Origin: Charina bottae
Lineage: Eukaryota; Chordata; Lepidosauria; Squamata; Charinaidae
Assembly (NCBI GenBank): GCA_023362775.1
Contig: JALMGJ010000002.1
Coordinates: 34,617,414 to 34,681,413 of the forward strand
DNA: 64,000 nt
Reading direction: 5' to 3'
Part shown: positions 1 to 10,489 of the stretch, one piece after another
How the letters are laid out: every line of letters starts with the position of its first letter
Position numbering within the stretch: the stretch's first letter is position 1
Made by a program: the position numbers and the translations under genes
Notes under the pieces: generated by a model
What the model was told of the DNA's origin: nothing
Database searches by the model: none
The model's input: only the letters and a program-made list of their open reading frames with translations

Positions 1-640
1 TTCAACAGTGGGTGGATATTGTCTTACATACCAACACTAAGATTTATACTATATGTAGTTTGAAATTTCATATTAGTTATAACCAACTGAAATTATATCA
101 CCTTGAAATGATTCTGTAGTTCTCTGCTATTAATATTCATTTTAATATTTTTGTTACTTTCTTCATAATTTGGAAGAATGAGAGTGTTGTAAATTTTTGT
201 TTGAATGTTAGATTATGCTGGCTTTTGACTGAAATAAAAATACATAAAATAAGATTATAAAAGTAGGATATCATAGCCATATAATCAAATTAGTTATACA
301 AGGAGTATAAACGTCATCACTTACTAAAAAGGAACTGAAATGGTTTCTGTCTAACTTGAATTCCCTCCCAAATCAGAGAGTCTTTTCACAGTCTCAGTAC
401 ACAATATGCCCAAGGCCACCTCCCTTGGTGCCTGCCACGCTCCCCGACTTCTTTATTTTTAAAAAGGTATTCCTTTCCTTTAAACAAAAATTTAACTGGA
501 AGCTGGGCTATCTCCATACACAGCAGAATGCCAGCCTCTTCTTTCTTCTGGAACCTAAAGCATCCAACAAGCCATCTTACAAAGGAAAACTACAAGCCAA
601 TTGTTGAGGACTGTGCTCACCAGCCCAAGAGAGGGAGAAG

Positions 641-677
641 ATGGATGGATGGATGGATGGATGGATGGATGGATGGA
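641..677. repeat. (ATGG)n microsatellite
   Basis: About nine perfect ATGG units are followed by degenerate GATA and TAGG repeats to about 735. The D copy at 60183-60207 is shorter, so the locus is length-variable between paralogues. Confidence 0.95.
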
Positions 678-1040
678 GATGATAGATATAGGTAGATATA
701 GGTAGGTAGGTAGGTAAATAGAGATAGATAGAGAAGAGATATAAAGTTAGATCACAGTAGATTATAGAGAGAATTGTAGAAAATGAGAAGATATGGTGAG
801 AAGGAATCTCACTTCTTTGCCATCTGCTAAAAGGATGTTTGATGACTCTCCCTGGTATCCCAGATAGTCCACCAAGGCCACACCAACCTTTAAGCCCTTT
901 GCTTAAACCAAATAGGAGAAAAAAGGATGAGCAGATCAACAGTGCCCAGGTACCAGGAAATAGGAATAATTCCTTGTTGAAAAGAAGGCAGTGGAAAGGA
1001 TAAAATCAATTAGCATGGTTAAGTACACATCAGTAATTAC

Positions 1041-1261
1041 CTTTGAAATCTATTTGTTGGAGGCAAGGAGAAAATGTATGGTTGGAATACAGTAGTGAGT
1101 GTAGATATCATTCCACTAATCAGGAAGTCTCCCGGCTTGTAGTAATTAAACTTGATTCCTTCCTCTTTCTGTACATTCAGTGGACATTTGGTCATCAGTG
1201 TCCCACAGGGGAAATGGGACACCAAGAGAAGCAGCAGTAGCAGCAGAATTTCACCTATCAT
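1041..1261 (-). CDS. V2R exon 1 of a gene extending off the left edge
   Basis: This exon encodes the signal peptide ([19 protein letters not shown]) and first 73 residues of a V2R, with the same length, start and GTAATT donor as the exon at 60507-60727. By my count the two differ at about 19 of 221 bases and about 10 residues. On the minus strand its exon 2 would lie at a coordinate below 1, so the window cannot show whether the gene is complete. Bases 1-1040 match intron 1 of the intact gene. It could also be an orphan exon like the one at 14134. Confidence 0.8.
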
Positions 1262-1727
1262 GATGGAGATCTGCTACTGTTCTCTGAGACAGGCGCCACT
1301 GTCATTGGTCTCAGATCCGTCTAAGGAGAAGCACAACTCTGTCGCCAAAGAGCACAGCCACACTGACTTTATCAAGGGAGATTAAATGAAGCCTGGCACA
1401 TTAAAGGGACAACATTAAATTTCAGACCTACACAGGCCTGCCTACATGAACCCCCCATATGTTGTCATTTTGAAGGTTGTTTATATGAGGAGATACTAAA
1501 TACTTACCAAGTTGCTTGATTGGGAGTTTCCTTATTATGCTTTCAATAATAAATGAGAACAGTGGTGGGTGGGCATCCCATAGGCCCTGTTGGAAATAGA
1601 ATAATTACCATGATTTCAATAATTATAAAGGAAGACAGAATCACAATGGACTCTCAAAATGACTTGATCTGCAGATGCACAGCTGGAGAAACAATTTTTG
1701 TGGCCATGGGCATAATTCCAGTTGAAG

Positions 1728-2198
1728 ACTGTAGCTTGAATCATGTCAACTGGATTTCTATTTTCTTAGTGGAAACGTTTCGCTCCTTATCCAAGGAGCT
1801 TCTTCAGTCTGAGCAAAGTTGGTAAGGGAATCCTAAATATGTTCCTAGGTAGCTGTGTGACCTTACACCTGGGGCTAGGTCATGGTTATATTGAGATGTA
1901 ATTTTTAAGTCCTTTTATCATCTAATGGAGGGTCGTTAAAATCACCATGCTGCTGTTGAGCTTCTGAAATGGTCTTAATCTTCCTAGGCACATCTCAATA
2001 TAACCATGACCTAGCCCCAGGTGTAAGGTCACACAGCTACCTAGGAACATATTTAGGATTCCCTTACCAACTTTGCTCAGACTGAAGAAGCTCCTTGGAT
2101 AAGGAGCGAAACGTTTCCACTAAGAAAATAGAAATCCAGTTGACATGATTCAAGCTACAGACAATTCCACCTGGATGACTGAGAACCTTCATAGACAT
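1728..2198. mobile_element. 471-bp insertion holding a perfect 170-bp inverted repeat; Penelope-like candidate
   Basis: Arms 1729-1898 and 1991-2160 are exact reverse complements around a 92-bp spacer. The insertion is flanked by 13-bp direct repeats ATTCCAGTTGAAG (1715-1727 and 2199-2211). The paralogous site near 61196 has this sequence once and no insertion. Each arm contains a CTGAAGA, short hairpin, GAAAC arrangement (minus strand of arm 1, plus strand of arm 2) that recalls the hammerhead motifs reported in Penelope-like retroelements, but an extra A after CTGAAGA departs from the strict core. There is no coding capacity. The insertion and palindrome are certain; the family name is a guess. 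Confidence 0.6.
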
Positions 2199-2437
2199 AT
2201 TCCAGTTGAAGAGTTTGATTGTTCCATCAAGGGACCAATTCAGGAAAGTGTGACTTCGTTTTACTCATCCAACTTATTAAGAATCTAACATTTGTAATAT
2301 GCTAGGACAAGTGAACAGTTTTTTTCTAGCCAGTGAGAATTTTGGAATTCCTTTTAACCCTGTCCTGGTAGGGATGAGACCCCTTCCTACATTGAGGTCA
2401 GACGTCCCAGAACAAGTACAGTATATCCAGTAAAGGA

Positions 2438-2777
2438 AGGGGCGTGGTGGCTCAGTGGGTAAGATGCCAGGCTTGTCGATCGGAAGATCGCAAGTTCGGA
2501 GGTTCGAATCCCTAGTCCTGCGTGATAGAGTGAGGTCCCACACTAGCCCCAGCTCTTGCCAACCTAGCAATTCAAAAGCATGCAAATGCAAGTAGATTAA
2601 TAGGTACCACTTTGGTGGGTAGGTAACAGTTTTCCGCATGTGTCATGCCAGCCACATGACCATGGAAGCATCTTCAAACAATGCTGGCTCTTCGGCTAAC
2701 AAATGGAGATGAGCACCAGACTCTAGAGTCGGACACGACTGCACAAATGTTTGGGGGGACCTTTACCTTTACCTTTT
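2438..2777 (+). mobile_element. tRNA-derived SINE with BovB-like tail
   Basis: The head has RNA polymerase III A-box-like (GGTGGCTCAGTGGGTAAG) and B-box (GGTTCGAATCC) sequences. The tail contains GAGTCGGACACGACTG, as in the BovB 3' end, then a CTTTACCTTT terminus. A 14-bp target duplication, TATCCAGTAAAGGA, lies at 2424-2437 and 2778-2791. The D paralogue is empty at about 61420. Confidence 0.92.
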
Positions 2778-3213
2778 TATCCAGTAAAGGAGATATCCTG
2801 ATCAAACCTCAGAGGTACCATTTACATAGTCTTCTTTCCTCTGCAAAAAAGAAGACCACAATCATTTCTGTCTATGGTGACCATGAAAACTAGGCCCATT
2901 CCTACCAATGTTGATGTAAGACAGGGCAGAGTCTGTGTCCTTTGGCTCAGTGAGCAAATTTGGAATTTGCTTGGAAAGTTTATCAGGGCATTATGACATG
3001 GCTGGTATGGAGGACATGGCCAGCCAAAAGTCTGCATTTCCTGGAGGACCAAACAGCTTTTTCTACCTTGGTCTAACTGTGGCAGAATCATGCCCTAGCA
3101 ATTTCCCCGTGTCTCTTGAATAATAGATTTATGTTACAGGCAGATAGATTCTGCTCCTGTGTTAGGAAAACAGTCTTGATAGTATGAACTGCTCAAGAGT
3201 CAACCCAAGAACC

Positions 3214-3931
3214 TGTCAGATTTCTCATATGAAATTAGCAAATTGTTTTCTATACAAAGCACAGCTTCCTCATGATGACGTGACGCCAGGTGGCCAGATA
3301 ACAACAAAGCCTTCCCATAGCTTTGAATGGCTTTGCTTATATCTTCATTAGATATGAAGCAAAACATATGATTGTTTACGTCTAGTCTCTAAACCTTCCC
3401 ATGGGAACAGTTTGCCATGATGCTTCTGTGGGAAGCCTTGCTCTGTGTAGAGCAAGGGAGGGGGGGAATCACATGCTTGCTTAGATGCAGCACTGCCACC
3501 CAATAGCAGGTCATGCTATGTGCTATGGCCTATGCTTTAGGCCTGGTGTGTGTCACACCTAACTTCCAGCCAATCAGAAAGCTGGAAGAACTGAATATCT
3601 AACCATGCACAATGGTGTTCTATGCTTCTTGACTTCTGTCCGGTCTTTTTGCCATGTTCGTGTGTGTGTTCTACTTCTGAAGACTGGGAAGTGCATAGCT
3701 ATGCGTGGCTGTGTGTGTAGGCCATGGCATGAGCCCTTTCATGTCTGTCAATGGAAACAATACACGAAACTCTGCTTGTAAGTTTGTTTTTCCTTTTGCA
3801 ATGCTGTACCATGTATATTCAACTTTGCTTTCATCACAAGTAAAGATTTTATAGCTTTTACAAGCTGCATTCTGTCTGTTTACTCTGAAGCAGCCTTGAT
3901 TTTTCCCTATAAGCCAGCGTACATCCTATCA
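3214..3931. mobile_element. Solo LTR (718 bp)
   Basis: The insertion starts TGTCAG, ends TATCA, and is bounded by the 5-bp duplication GAACC (3209-3213 and 3932-3936). The D paralogue near 62665 reads straight through AAGAACCATG, so it is the empty site. No coding sequence is present. A similar stretch near 40380-40500 suggests a family member there. Confidence 0.8.
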
Positions 3932-4072
3932 GAACCATGAAAGGGGCAGGTTTCCCTTCAATGGTTGCATTTAAGCAAAAGCTAGGCAACCATCTGTCTG
4001 GGATGTGCTTTAATTTCAACATCTGCACTGAGCATATATGTCCAATATGTTGGACTCCAAAATCTAAACTGC

Positions 4073-4434
4073 TATCAGCCTGATATGTTCGTCTGCCATG
4101 CTTCTGACTTTTCTATATGTGTAGTTTGCTGGTTTGTACTACTTGGCTTCAAGACGCTTCGTATTTCTGCATGACTTTGAGAGAACTGATAAGCACCTAC
4201 TCCCTAACGAATATTCTGTAGGAGGGAGGAATTGTTGGAGTGGGAATTGGTTTGTTATGGCTGGACTCTGATGGGTGTCATAGCTGCTTCTTTTGATAAG
4301 GCTGCTTAGGCGCGAAAACCATTATTCGAGGCTTTGTCTGGCCTGAAGTGTACTAATCCTAAATAAATGAATCCTTTAGAGTAATTGCCTGGGGGATTTC
4401 TTGATTGGGAATTCTGACACTGAGGGTCATCACA
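4073..4434 (+). repeat. 5' LTR of gypsy element
   Basis: The LTR begins TATCAGCC (TG mutated to TA compared with the 3' LTR) and ends CATCACA. It has an AATAAATGAATCC polyadenylation-type stretch near 4362. Confidence 0.92.
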
Positions 4435-4461
4435 GTAAGCCTCAAATCATCTTATTTCACC

Positions 4462-4611
4462 ATGGCTACCTGCCCTGAGTATACTGTTCTTTCTGAGAAA
4501 GAACATCCTACTGCTGTTACAGAGAAGTCTAGTGAACAACAATACATAACCAGAGATGAATGGCCCACAGAACAATATTCTGCAGAGGCCCAATTTACCA
4601 GGAGGGAGTAA
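4462..4611 (+). pseudogene. Gypsy gag N-terminal remnant
   Basis: An open stretch starting MATCPEYTVLSEKE follows the 5' LTR by 27 bp, where gag should begin. It stops at 4609. A coiled-coil-like gag piece (LQEQVKELHTVMAKMRQQFA) reappears at about 5202-5260, after the BovB insertion. No capsid or zinc-knuckle region is left. Confidence 0.55.
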
Positions 4612-4732
4612 GACTTGCCCAGTCACTTACACATGAAGAGGAGACTGGAGGTGTCCTCCCGAGTGTTGAAATACATTCTACATTTCCGCCATGGAGATTG
4701 GAGAGACTGCAATCCCCGATAGAGGAAGCCCA

Positions 4733-4885
4733 TTGTTGTTGTTCAGTCGTTTAGTCGTGTCCGACTCTTCGTGACCTCATGGACCATAGCACGCCAGGCC
4801 TTCCTGTCCTCCACTGTCTCTCGGAGTTTACTCAAATTCATGTTCATTACATCAGTGATGCTATCTAACCATCTCATCCTCTGCC
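4733..4885 (-). mobile_element. BovB LINE 3' fragment inside gypsy
   Basis: Read on the minus strand, it encodes the C-terminal [18 protein letters not shown] region and ends GTCCGACTCTTC on the plus strand with an (AAC)n tail (TTGTTGTTG on plus). It matches the 3' ends at 39050-39195 and 46690-46835. It is a strongly 5'-truncated copy. Confidence 0.88.
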
Positions 4886-5520
4886 CCCCGGTTAATCGAA
4901 CTGGAAAACCAACCTTACTGAGCAGGGAATCCAGACTATCACCACAAGAATTGGGTGAGATAACAGATTTACAGTATCTGGCAGCTAGATATCCAGCCGA
5001 GCATGAATGGCATTAGACAGGTGCACGACCGAAAAACGAGATCGGGGAGAAAGTTTGGAGAGAGTAGCCTGCTGTCAAGAAACAACGAGACAGCTGGTCT
5101 ATGTCTGTAGGACAAATCCATCAGCCGGAGATAACAACCTATAGTTACTATCCAGTGGGGGTCTCGGCCTCATAGAAAACAACTTCCGGACCCTAATGTG
5201 GTTCAACTGCAAGAGCAAGTTAAAGAATTGCACACCGTCATGGCCAAGATGAGGCAGCAATTTGCACAAATGCAACCAACTGTCCCAGCTACGCAACAGC
5301 CCAGAACAGCCTTACTCCGTTACAGGCCATTATTCCTTACATGCCATTACTCTGCCCTGTGGATGCTTGCGTTGCTGCTATGAGACAAACAATGTCAGCT
5401 TCGCCATTAACTCCGCCTCTTGATATGCAACCTGATCTTCTAGCCTCTCAGGAACACGATCCCTGGCTTAAGCAAAACAAAGCCTCACTGACTGAACACA
5501 ATGGCATTTGGTATTGAGGT

Positions 5521-6074
5521 TCGCAAATTTATATTCCACACCCTCTGCACTCATTAGTTTTACAACATTCTCACGATGCTAAATCAGCTGGCCACTTTGG
5601 ATTTGTAAAGACGTTGCATTTAATCCGTCATCAATTCTGGTGGCCCTGCTTATGCAAAGATGTCAATGACTACATCTCTTCATGTCCTACTTGTGCCATG
5701 GCTAAGCGAAAAATTGGTAAACCTACTGGACTTTTACAAACAGTTGCTACTCCCACCAAGCCTTGGGAACAAATTGCCATGGACTTTATTGAGGATTTAC
5801 CTTCCACTACAAATAAAACCGTTATTTGGGTTGTCACTGAGTTGTTTTCTAAACAAGCTCATTTTATTCCATGTACCTCTATACCATCAGCTCCACAACT
5901 CGCCTGCCTCTTCATACAACATATTCACCGTTACCATGGACTCCCCCTTCGGGTTATCTCAGACTGAGGTTCACAATTTACACCACAATTTTGGCAGGCT
6001 TTTCTCAAATTCACTGGGCGGAGCAAGCATTAAGCTCCTCCTTCCATCCCCAGACAGATGGAACTTCTGAATGA
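5521..6074 (+). pseudogene. Gypsy integrase remnant
   Basis: The zinc-binding H-H-C-C region reads HDAKSAGHFG, LIRHQFWWP and CPTC at about 5570-5695. The catalytic core follows with MDFIEDLP and GLPLRVISD. A TGA at 5965-5967 replaces the residue after VISD, and a frame change precedes the DGTSE segment carrying the third acidic residue. The protein acts, in intact relatives, to join element DNA to the host genome. Here it is inactive. Confidence 0.88.
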
Positions 6075-6404
6075 CTTAACTCCACCCTGGAGCAATATCT
6101 CCATTATTATCTCTCTTATCAACAAGATGACTGGGTTGATCTCCTATTTGCTGAACTTGCTTACAATAACTCTGTGCACCACAGCACTGGCTTTTTGCCT
6201 TTCCAAATTGTTTATGGCTGTGATTTTCTACCATTTCCTGAACTACCACAAACTCCTGATCCTCCTCTCTCAACTGATGCCTGGATTACAAATATCAGAA
6301 AGAATTGGCCAGTAATTTTACAGACATTGCAAGAAGCTCAAGCTATGTACAAACACTTTGCTGACCGCAAACACTCCCCCAAATGGAAATTTGCTGTTGG
6401 ATAG

Positions 6405-6800
6405 CAAGTTTACGTTTCCACTAAGCACCTTAAATCTACCCAACAATAAAAGAAACTGGCTCCTAAATTTATTGGACCCTTTCCAATCATCGTTATCAAT
6501 CCTGTTACTGTGAAACTTCAACTACCAAAGAATTTACAATGCATTCACCCTGTGTTTCATTGCCGTCTGCTTAAACCTTATATGCCTTCCTCTACCTGGC
6601 ATCCCTCACCACCACCCCCTCCACCTCTCATTGTTGATGGTGATCAACATTTTGAAGTAGACTCTATACTTGACTCTCGTAAATATCATGGGGGGCTCCA
6701 ATACTTGATCCAATGGAAGCACTTCCCTAAATCTGATGCTAAATGGGTTTCCAGCAAAAATGTTCATGCTCCTACTCTCACTTGTGCCTTTCACAATTAA
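6405..6800 (+). pseudogene. Gypsy integrase C-terminus and chromodomain
   Basis: The GPF-type segment (KKLAPKFIGPFPI) and IHPVFHCRLLKP are followed by a chromodomain: FEVDSILDSRKYHG, LQYLIQWKHFPKSDAKWVSS. Chromodomains in this retrotransposon lineage steer integration to modified chromatin. A stop lies before KKLAP at about 6447. The last stop is at 6798, 74 bp before the 3' LTR. Confidence 0.88.
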
Positions 6801-6874
6801 TATCCAGATAAACCTCACTAACTTTACTGTATCTCTTTAACAGCTTGCCTGACCTTTTTTCTAGGAGGGCGGAA

Positions 6875-7236
6875 TGTCAGCCTCACATGTTCGTCTGCCA
6901 TGCTTCTGACTTTTCTACACGTGTAGTTTGCTGGCTTGTTCTACTTGGCTTCAAGAGGCTTCGCATTTCTGCATTGCTTTGAGAGAACTGATAAGCACCT
7001 GCTCCCTAACAAACGTTCTGTAGGGGAGAGGAATTGTTGGAGTGGGAACTGGTTTGTTATGGCTGGACTCTAATGGGTGTCATAGCTGCTTCTTTTGATA
7101 AGGCTGCTTAGGCGCAAAAACCGTTATTCGAGGCTTTGTCTGGCCTGAATTGTACTAATCCTGAATAAATGAATCCTTTAGAGTAACTGCCTGGGGGATT
7201 TATTGATTGGGAATTCTGACACTGAGGGTTATCACA
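6875..7236 (+). repeat. 3' LTR of gypsy element
   Basis: The LTR begins TGTCAGCC and ends TATCACA, is the same length as the 5' LTR, and is directly followed by the ACTGC target copy. Confidence 0.93.
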
Positions 7237-8756
7237 ACTGCACCCTCCAACTCTAAAATTCTATGCGGTGACTTCCCTCCCTCCTGGGACATCCAAGAAG
7301 GAAAAAGAATGGCCTACCTCTCATGGTCAACTTTGGCAACTTTTACTTATATCCTTAAAAACCCGTTACAAACACATGAGCTGTATTCATGCAGTGCAAT
7401 GGAACCCTGAGATGATACTAAGCTATTGACTGAACAGTCTAGCAACCCAACTAACTTTCTCCAACCTCCCTTCCCATTGAGTTCACTTTACATGTAGTCC
7501 TTAATCAATGACCACAATTGGGACTGGACTCTTGGTCGTTGAGCGAATCTGTCATTAAGCAAGATGGCATGTGACTGCTTCATTCAACAACCGCAATATC
7601 AGCATTCCCAGTTGCGGTCGTTAAGCAATCTCGTGGGTTGTTAAGTGGATGGAATCCCAGGTAAGGAGCGTGGCATGCCTCAGGAGGTGGGGGAAGCCTG
7701 GCGTAGGCCGTGCACAAGTTAGGGCAGAGCTTTCCAAACTTTTCATGTTGGTGACACACTTTTTAGACATGCATCATTTCGCGACACACTCTTACAGCAG
7801 GGCATCATTTTGCAACACACTCTTACAGCAGGGTATCATTTCGCAACACACTCTTACAGCAGGGCACAAGGCAGGCACTAGGACCTGCGTGGAATCACAG
7901 CAGGTTTGGATGCAGCAAGGCACAAGGCAGGCACTAGGACCTGCACGGAATCCTGGCAGGTCAGGTTTGGATGCAGCAAGGCACAAGGCAGGCACTAGGA
8001 CCTGCACAGAATCCTGGCAGGGCTTGGAGGCAGCAGCAGCCACGACACACCCAGAAATTGCAGCTGACACACTAACGTGTTGCGACACAGTTTGGAAAGC
8101 TCTGAGTTAGGGGGTGCTGCAGGGAGGTGCAAAGCTGCAGCTGCCCCTGGAAGCCTCAGCTGCCCCAGCCTTGCCCAGCAGCACTTACAACTGAAGGGAC
8201 ACTGCAACTCCCCCACCCACCTATCTCCCTCATATATTCCACCCTGCACATTGGCAGTTGTCGGCAGTGCTGGGGCTGAAGTAGAGGCCCTAGACCTTCA
8301 GCAGTCTGAGCCAGCTGCCACTGCCCCCAGGACTTGACTTCAGTCCCAGCACCACCGCTGCCACTGAGAAATGGCGCCTCAAGCCCCACACCACTGGCCT
8401 TCACCTTCACCATGTCACACCATTCCCCAAGTTGTGGCTCTCGTTCCTTCCCCAAGCCACCTGTGTCCCATTCCTTCCCTAAGCCATGTGTCCCATACCT
8501 TCTGCAAAGAGTTAGAGGGAGCACTGTGAGGAAGGCAAAAAAGACTGCTTTTGACTTTCTTACCCTTCTTCCCAGCTTGAAGCCAACCCTGCCCCCTCCT
8601 AGAAGTTCCAAAGAGGGCTTTGCGTCCCCTCCCCTCCATCCCCTCCACTTGCAACCTTCCCTGCTGGCTTCCCCATTGACTTTCTGGGGGAGCTGGCTGT
8701 TAGAATGCAGCTCAAGCCTTGCAGAAAAAGCAGGAAAAGTGCGGAGCTCTGCAGCA
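7237..8756. repeat. Paralogous block A, part 2
   Basis: Starting at the right-hand ACTGC target copy, the sequence resumes similarity to 62802-64000. This shows that 4073-7236 was inserted into a formerly continuous block. GC-rich repeat-like DNA fills 7490-8756, and the hAT insertion at 7725-8104 is absent from the D copy. Several long open frames here, on both strands, look like chance frames in GC-rich DNA. Confidence 0.8.
7725..8104. mobile_element. Non-autonomous hAT-type DNA transposon
   Basis: The element begins CAGAGCTTTCCAAACT and ends AGTTTGGAAAGCTCTG, perfect 16-bp terminal inverted repeats, with 8-bp target copies AGTTAGGG at 7717-7724 and 8105-8112. An 8-bp duplication is the hAT signature. 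The interior is GC-rich with short internal repeats around GCACAAGGCAGGCACTAGG. No transposase is encoded. The D paralogue near 63629 is empty. Confidence 0.9.
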
Positions 8757-8769
8757 AATGGCATTTGGT

Positions 8770-9150
8770 AGTATCAATAACTCTACAATTGGCTCAGGCA
8801 CTGCTGCTGACGGCTCAAACTATGGTGGACTCCGGGACCACTATTAGTTTTATGAATAATGAATTTGCAAAAAAATGGGAGATTCCTCAGACCAGAGTCA
8901 ACCCTCCCCTGATGGTGGAAACCATTGACGGATGACCTCTATGATCTGGACCAGTGTCCTCTGTCACCAAGCGTTAGACCATGAGAATTGGGAGTCACGT
9001 AGAATGGATCAGATTTCACCTAGTGGCCACACCGCAGTTCCCCATAGGCCTGGGCTTAGATTGGCTAAGGGCCCACGAACCAAGGATTGCCTGGTCAAGT
9101 AAAAGGGTGGAATTCCCAAGCCTGCATTGGGTCCAGCATGTAGCTGATAC
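8770..9150 (+). pseudogene. Gypsy aspartic protease remnant
   Basis: The reading QTMVDSGTTISFMNNEFAKK carries the retropepsin DSG active-site motif with the usual following Ser/Thr-rich turn. A later segment, in frame after stops, reads PIGLGLDWLRAHEP, the conserved second half. Stops at about 8935 and beyond inactivate it. Reverse transcriptase, which should follow, is missing. Confidence 0.82.
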
Positions 9151-9224
9151 ATGAAATAGCCCGGCTTCCAAAAGATCAAGCAGAGTGATGGATCTGGAAC
9201 GATAATCTTCTACACTTCAGGGGC

Positions 9225-10135
9225 CGCTACTACGTACCTGTTGGGGAACTACGTGAACGAATTTTACAACTCTGCCATGATAAACCCGCTGCAGGTCACT
9301 TTGGATATTACAAGTCCCTTAATTTAATCTCCAGGGACTTCTGGTGGCCGCAAATCCACAACAATGTTAAACCTGCATAGCATCCTGTCCCACATGTCAA
9401 AGGGCCAAAAATCAACCAGGCAAACCATCGGGACTCTTACTTCCCCTCCCTATACGTGGACAACCATGGGAAGACATGTTGATGGACTTCATTACGGAAC
9501 ATCCCAAGTCCAGTGGCGCCACTGCCATATTAGTAGTGGTCGACATCCTGACCAAAATGGCCCATTTTATTGCCTGTCCAGGACTACCCACAGCTCAAGG
9601 GACTACGCAATTGTACATCAAAAACATCTTTTGATTGCATGGCTTAGCCAGGAGGGTGATCTCCGATCGTGGCCCCCAGTTTACTACAAAGATTTGGAAG
9701 GCTCTTCTTAAGGGCTTGGACATACAAGGGCACTTGTCATCATCTCATCACCCCCAATCAGATGGGGAAACCAAGTGTGTAAACTCCATATTAGAACAAT
9801 ACTTACACTGCTACATTAACCATCAGCAAGACAACTGGGCTGAGTTACTGCCAGTTGCAGAATACACATATAACAAATCACAGCACACCTCAACAAACAT
9901 GACACCATTTATGGCCAACTATGGATGGCATCCCCACTCTTTTCCTCTGGAACCTCCGGATTCCACTGTTCCTGCAGCAAATCACTTCTTGCAAGAGCTT
10001 CAGGCCTGTCACCAGGTACTCAAGAACCATCTACAAAGAGCTAAAGAAGATTATAAATGCTTTGCAGATCATCACCAAAAAGAAGGGCCTTTGATATCTG
10101 TGAGTGATCTGGTCTGGCTCTCTATGAAACACCTC
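9225..10135 (+). pseudogene. Gypsy integrase remnant
   Basis: The zinc-binding region (about 9240-9360) and first catalytic segment are frame-shifted. From 9635 a clean frame reads HGLARRVISDRGPQFTTKIW, then SSHHPQSDGETKCVNSILEQ, giving the second Asp and the Glu of the D,D-35-E triad. The GWHPHSF and DLVWLS segments follow. It is cut off at 10136, where AT-rich DNA begins. It probably belongs to the same element as the protease at 8770. Confidence 0.88.
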
Positions 10136-10424
10136 AATTCTTTTTTTTCCTTTTATAAGTTTTTATTTAAAAAAAAAGATAAAAAACTACAAAAAACAGA
10201 AAAAACACTACAAACCAAAAAAAACATTAAAAGTGTAAAAACACAAAAGAAAACACTTTTAGAAAATTACATACATACAAGTGACTTCCAGCTTTCAACA
10301 GCAAGAATATACAGCAATTCCCATATACAAACCCTTCCTCTATATCAAACCATTATCACATTATTTCTATAAATCCCTCCATTAACACATATACAAATCT
10401 CTAATACAATTGCTCCTTCCCCTT

Positions 10425-10489
<65 letters not shown>

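Larger units (their letters stand above)
1..4072. repeat. Paralogous block A, part 1 (V2R intron 1 start, exon 1, upstream flank)
   Basis: The block aligns by eye with about 59190-62815, in the same orientation. Examples are the pairs around 356/59912 and 2200/61200. Between matching stretches, A carries three insertions absent from D: the palindrome at 1728-2198, the SINE at 2438-2777 and the LTR at 3214-3931. Divergence in sampled non-coding stretches is roughly 3-6 percent. The block is a segmental duplication of a V2R gene front end. Confidence 0.85.
4073..7236 (+). mobile_element. Ty3/gypsy LTR retrotransposon, chromodomain type, internally deleted
   Basis: Two 362-bp LTRs (4073-4434 and 6875-7236) flank a 2.4-kb interior, and a 5-bp duplication ACTGC (4068-4072 and 7237-7241) brackets the whole. 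The LTRs differ at about 26 sites by my count, near 7 percent, so the insertion is old. Gag starts at ATG 4462. A BovB fragment at 4733-4885 and deletion of protease, reverse transcriptase and RNase H leave gag remnants, an integrase and a chromodomain. The polypurine tract GGAGGGCGGAA precedes the 3' LTR. The paralogue near 62801 is the empty site. Confidence 0.93.

Noticed and set aside
577..939. A 120-codon minus-strand frame containing an HPSI repeat
   Set aside because: The repeat is a translation of the ATGG microsatellite, and the paralogue D does not preserve the frame.
2080..2120. A functional hammerhead ribozyme
   Set aside because: The CTGAAGA / hairpin / GAAAC pattern is suggestive, but an extra A lies before stem II and stem III cannot be assigned with confidence. 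It is kept only as a hypothesis for the palindrome.
2438..2520. A tRNA gene
   Set aside because: The A and B boxes belong to a SINE head: the same unit recurs many times with target duplications, and the cloverleaf is not kept.
8156..8764. A 202-codon minus-strand frame, with overlapping frames on plus
   Set aside because: Several long frames overlap on both strands in GC-rich DNA. The paralogous region at 63440-64000 does not keep the frame, and no domain is visible.
10425..10487. A CRISPR-like array
   Set aside because: It is a simple tetranucleotide repeat without spacers, in a vertebrate genome. The other tandem tracts are alike.
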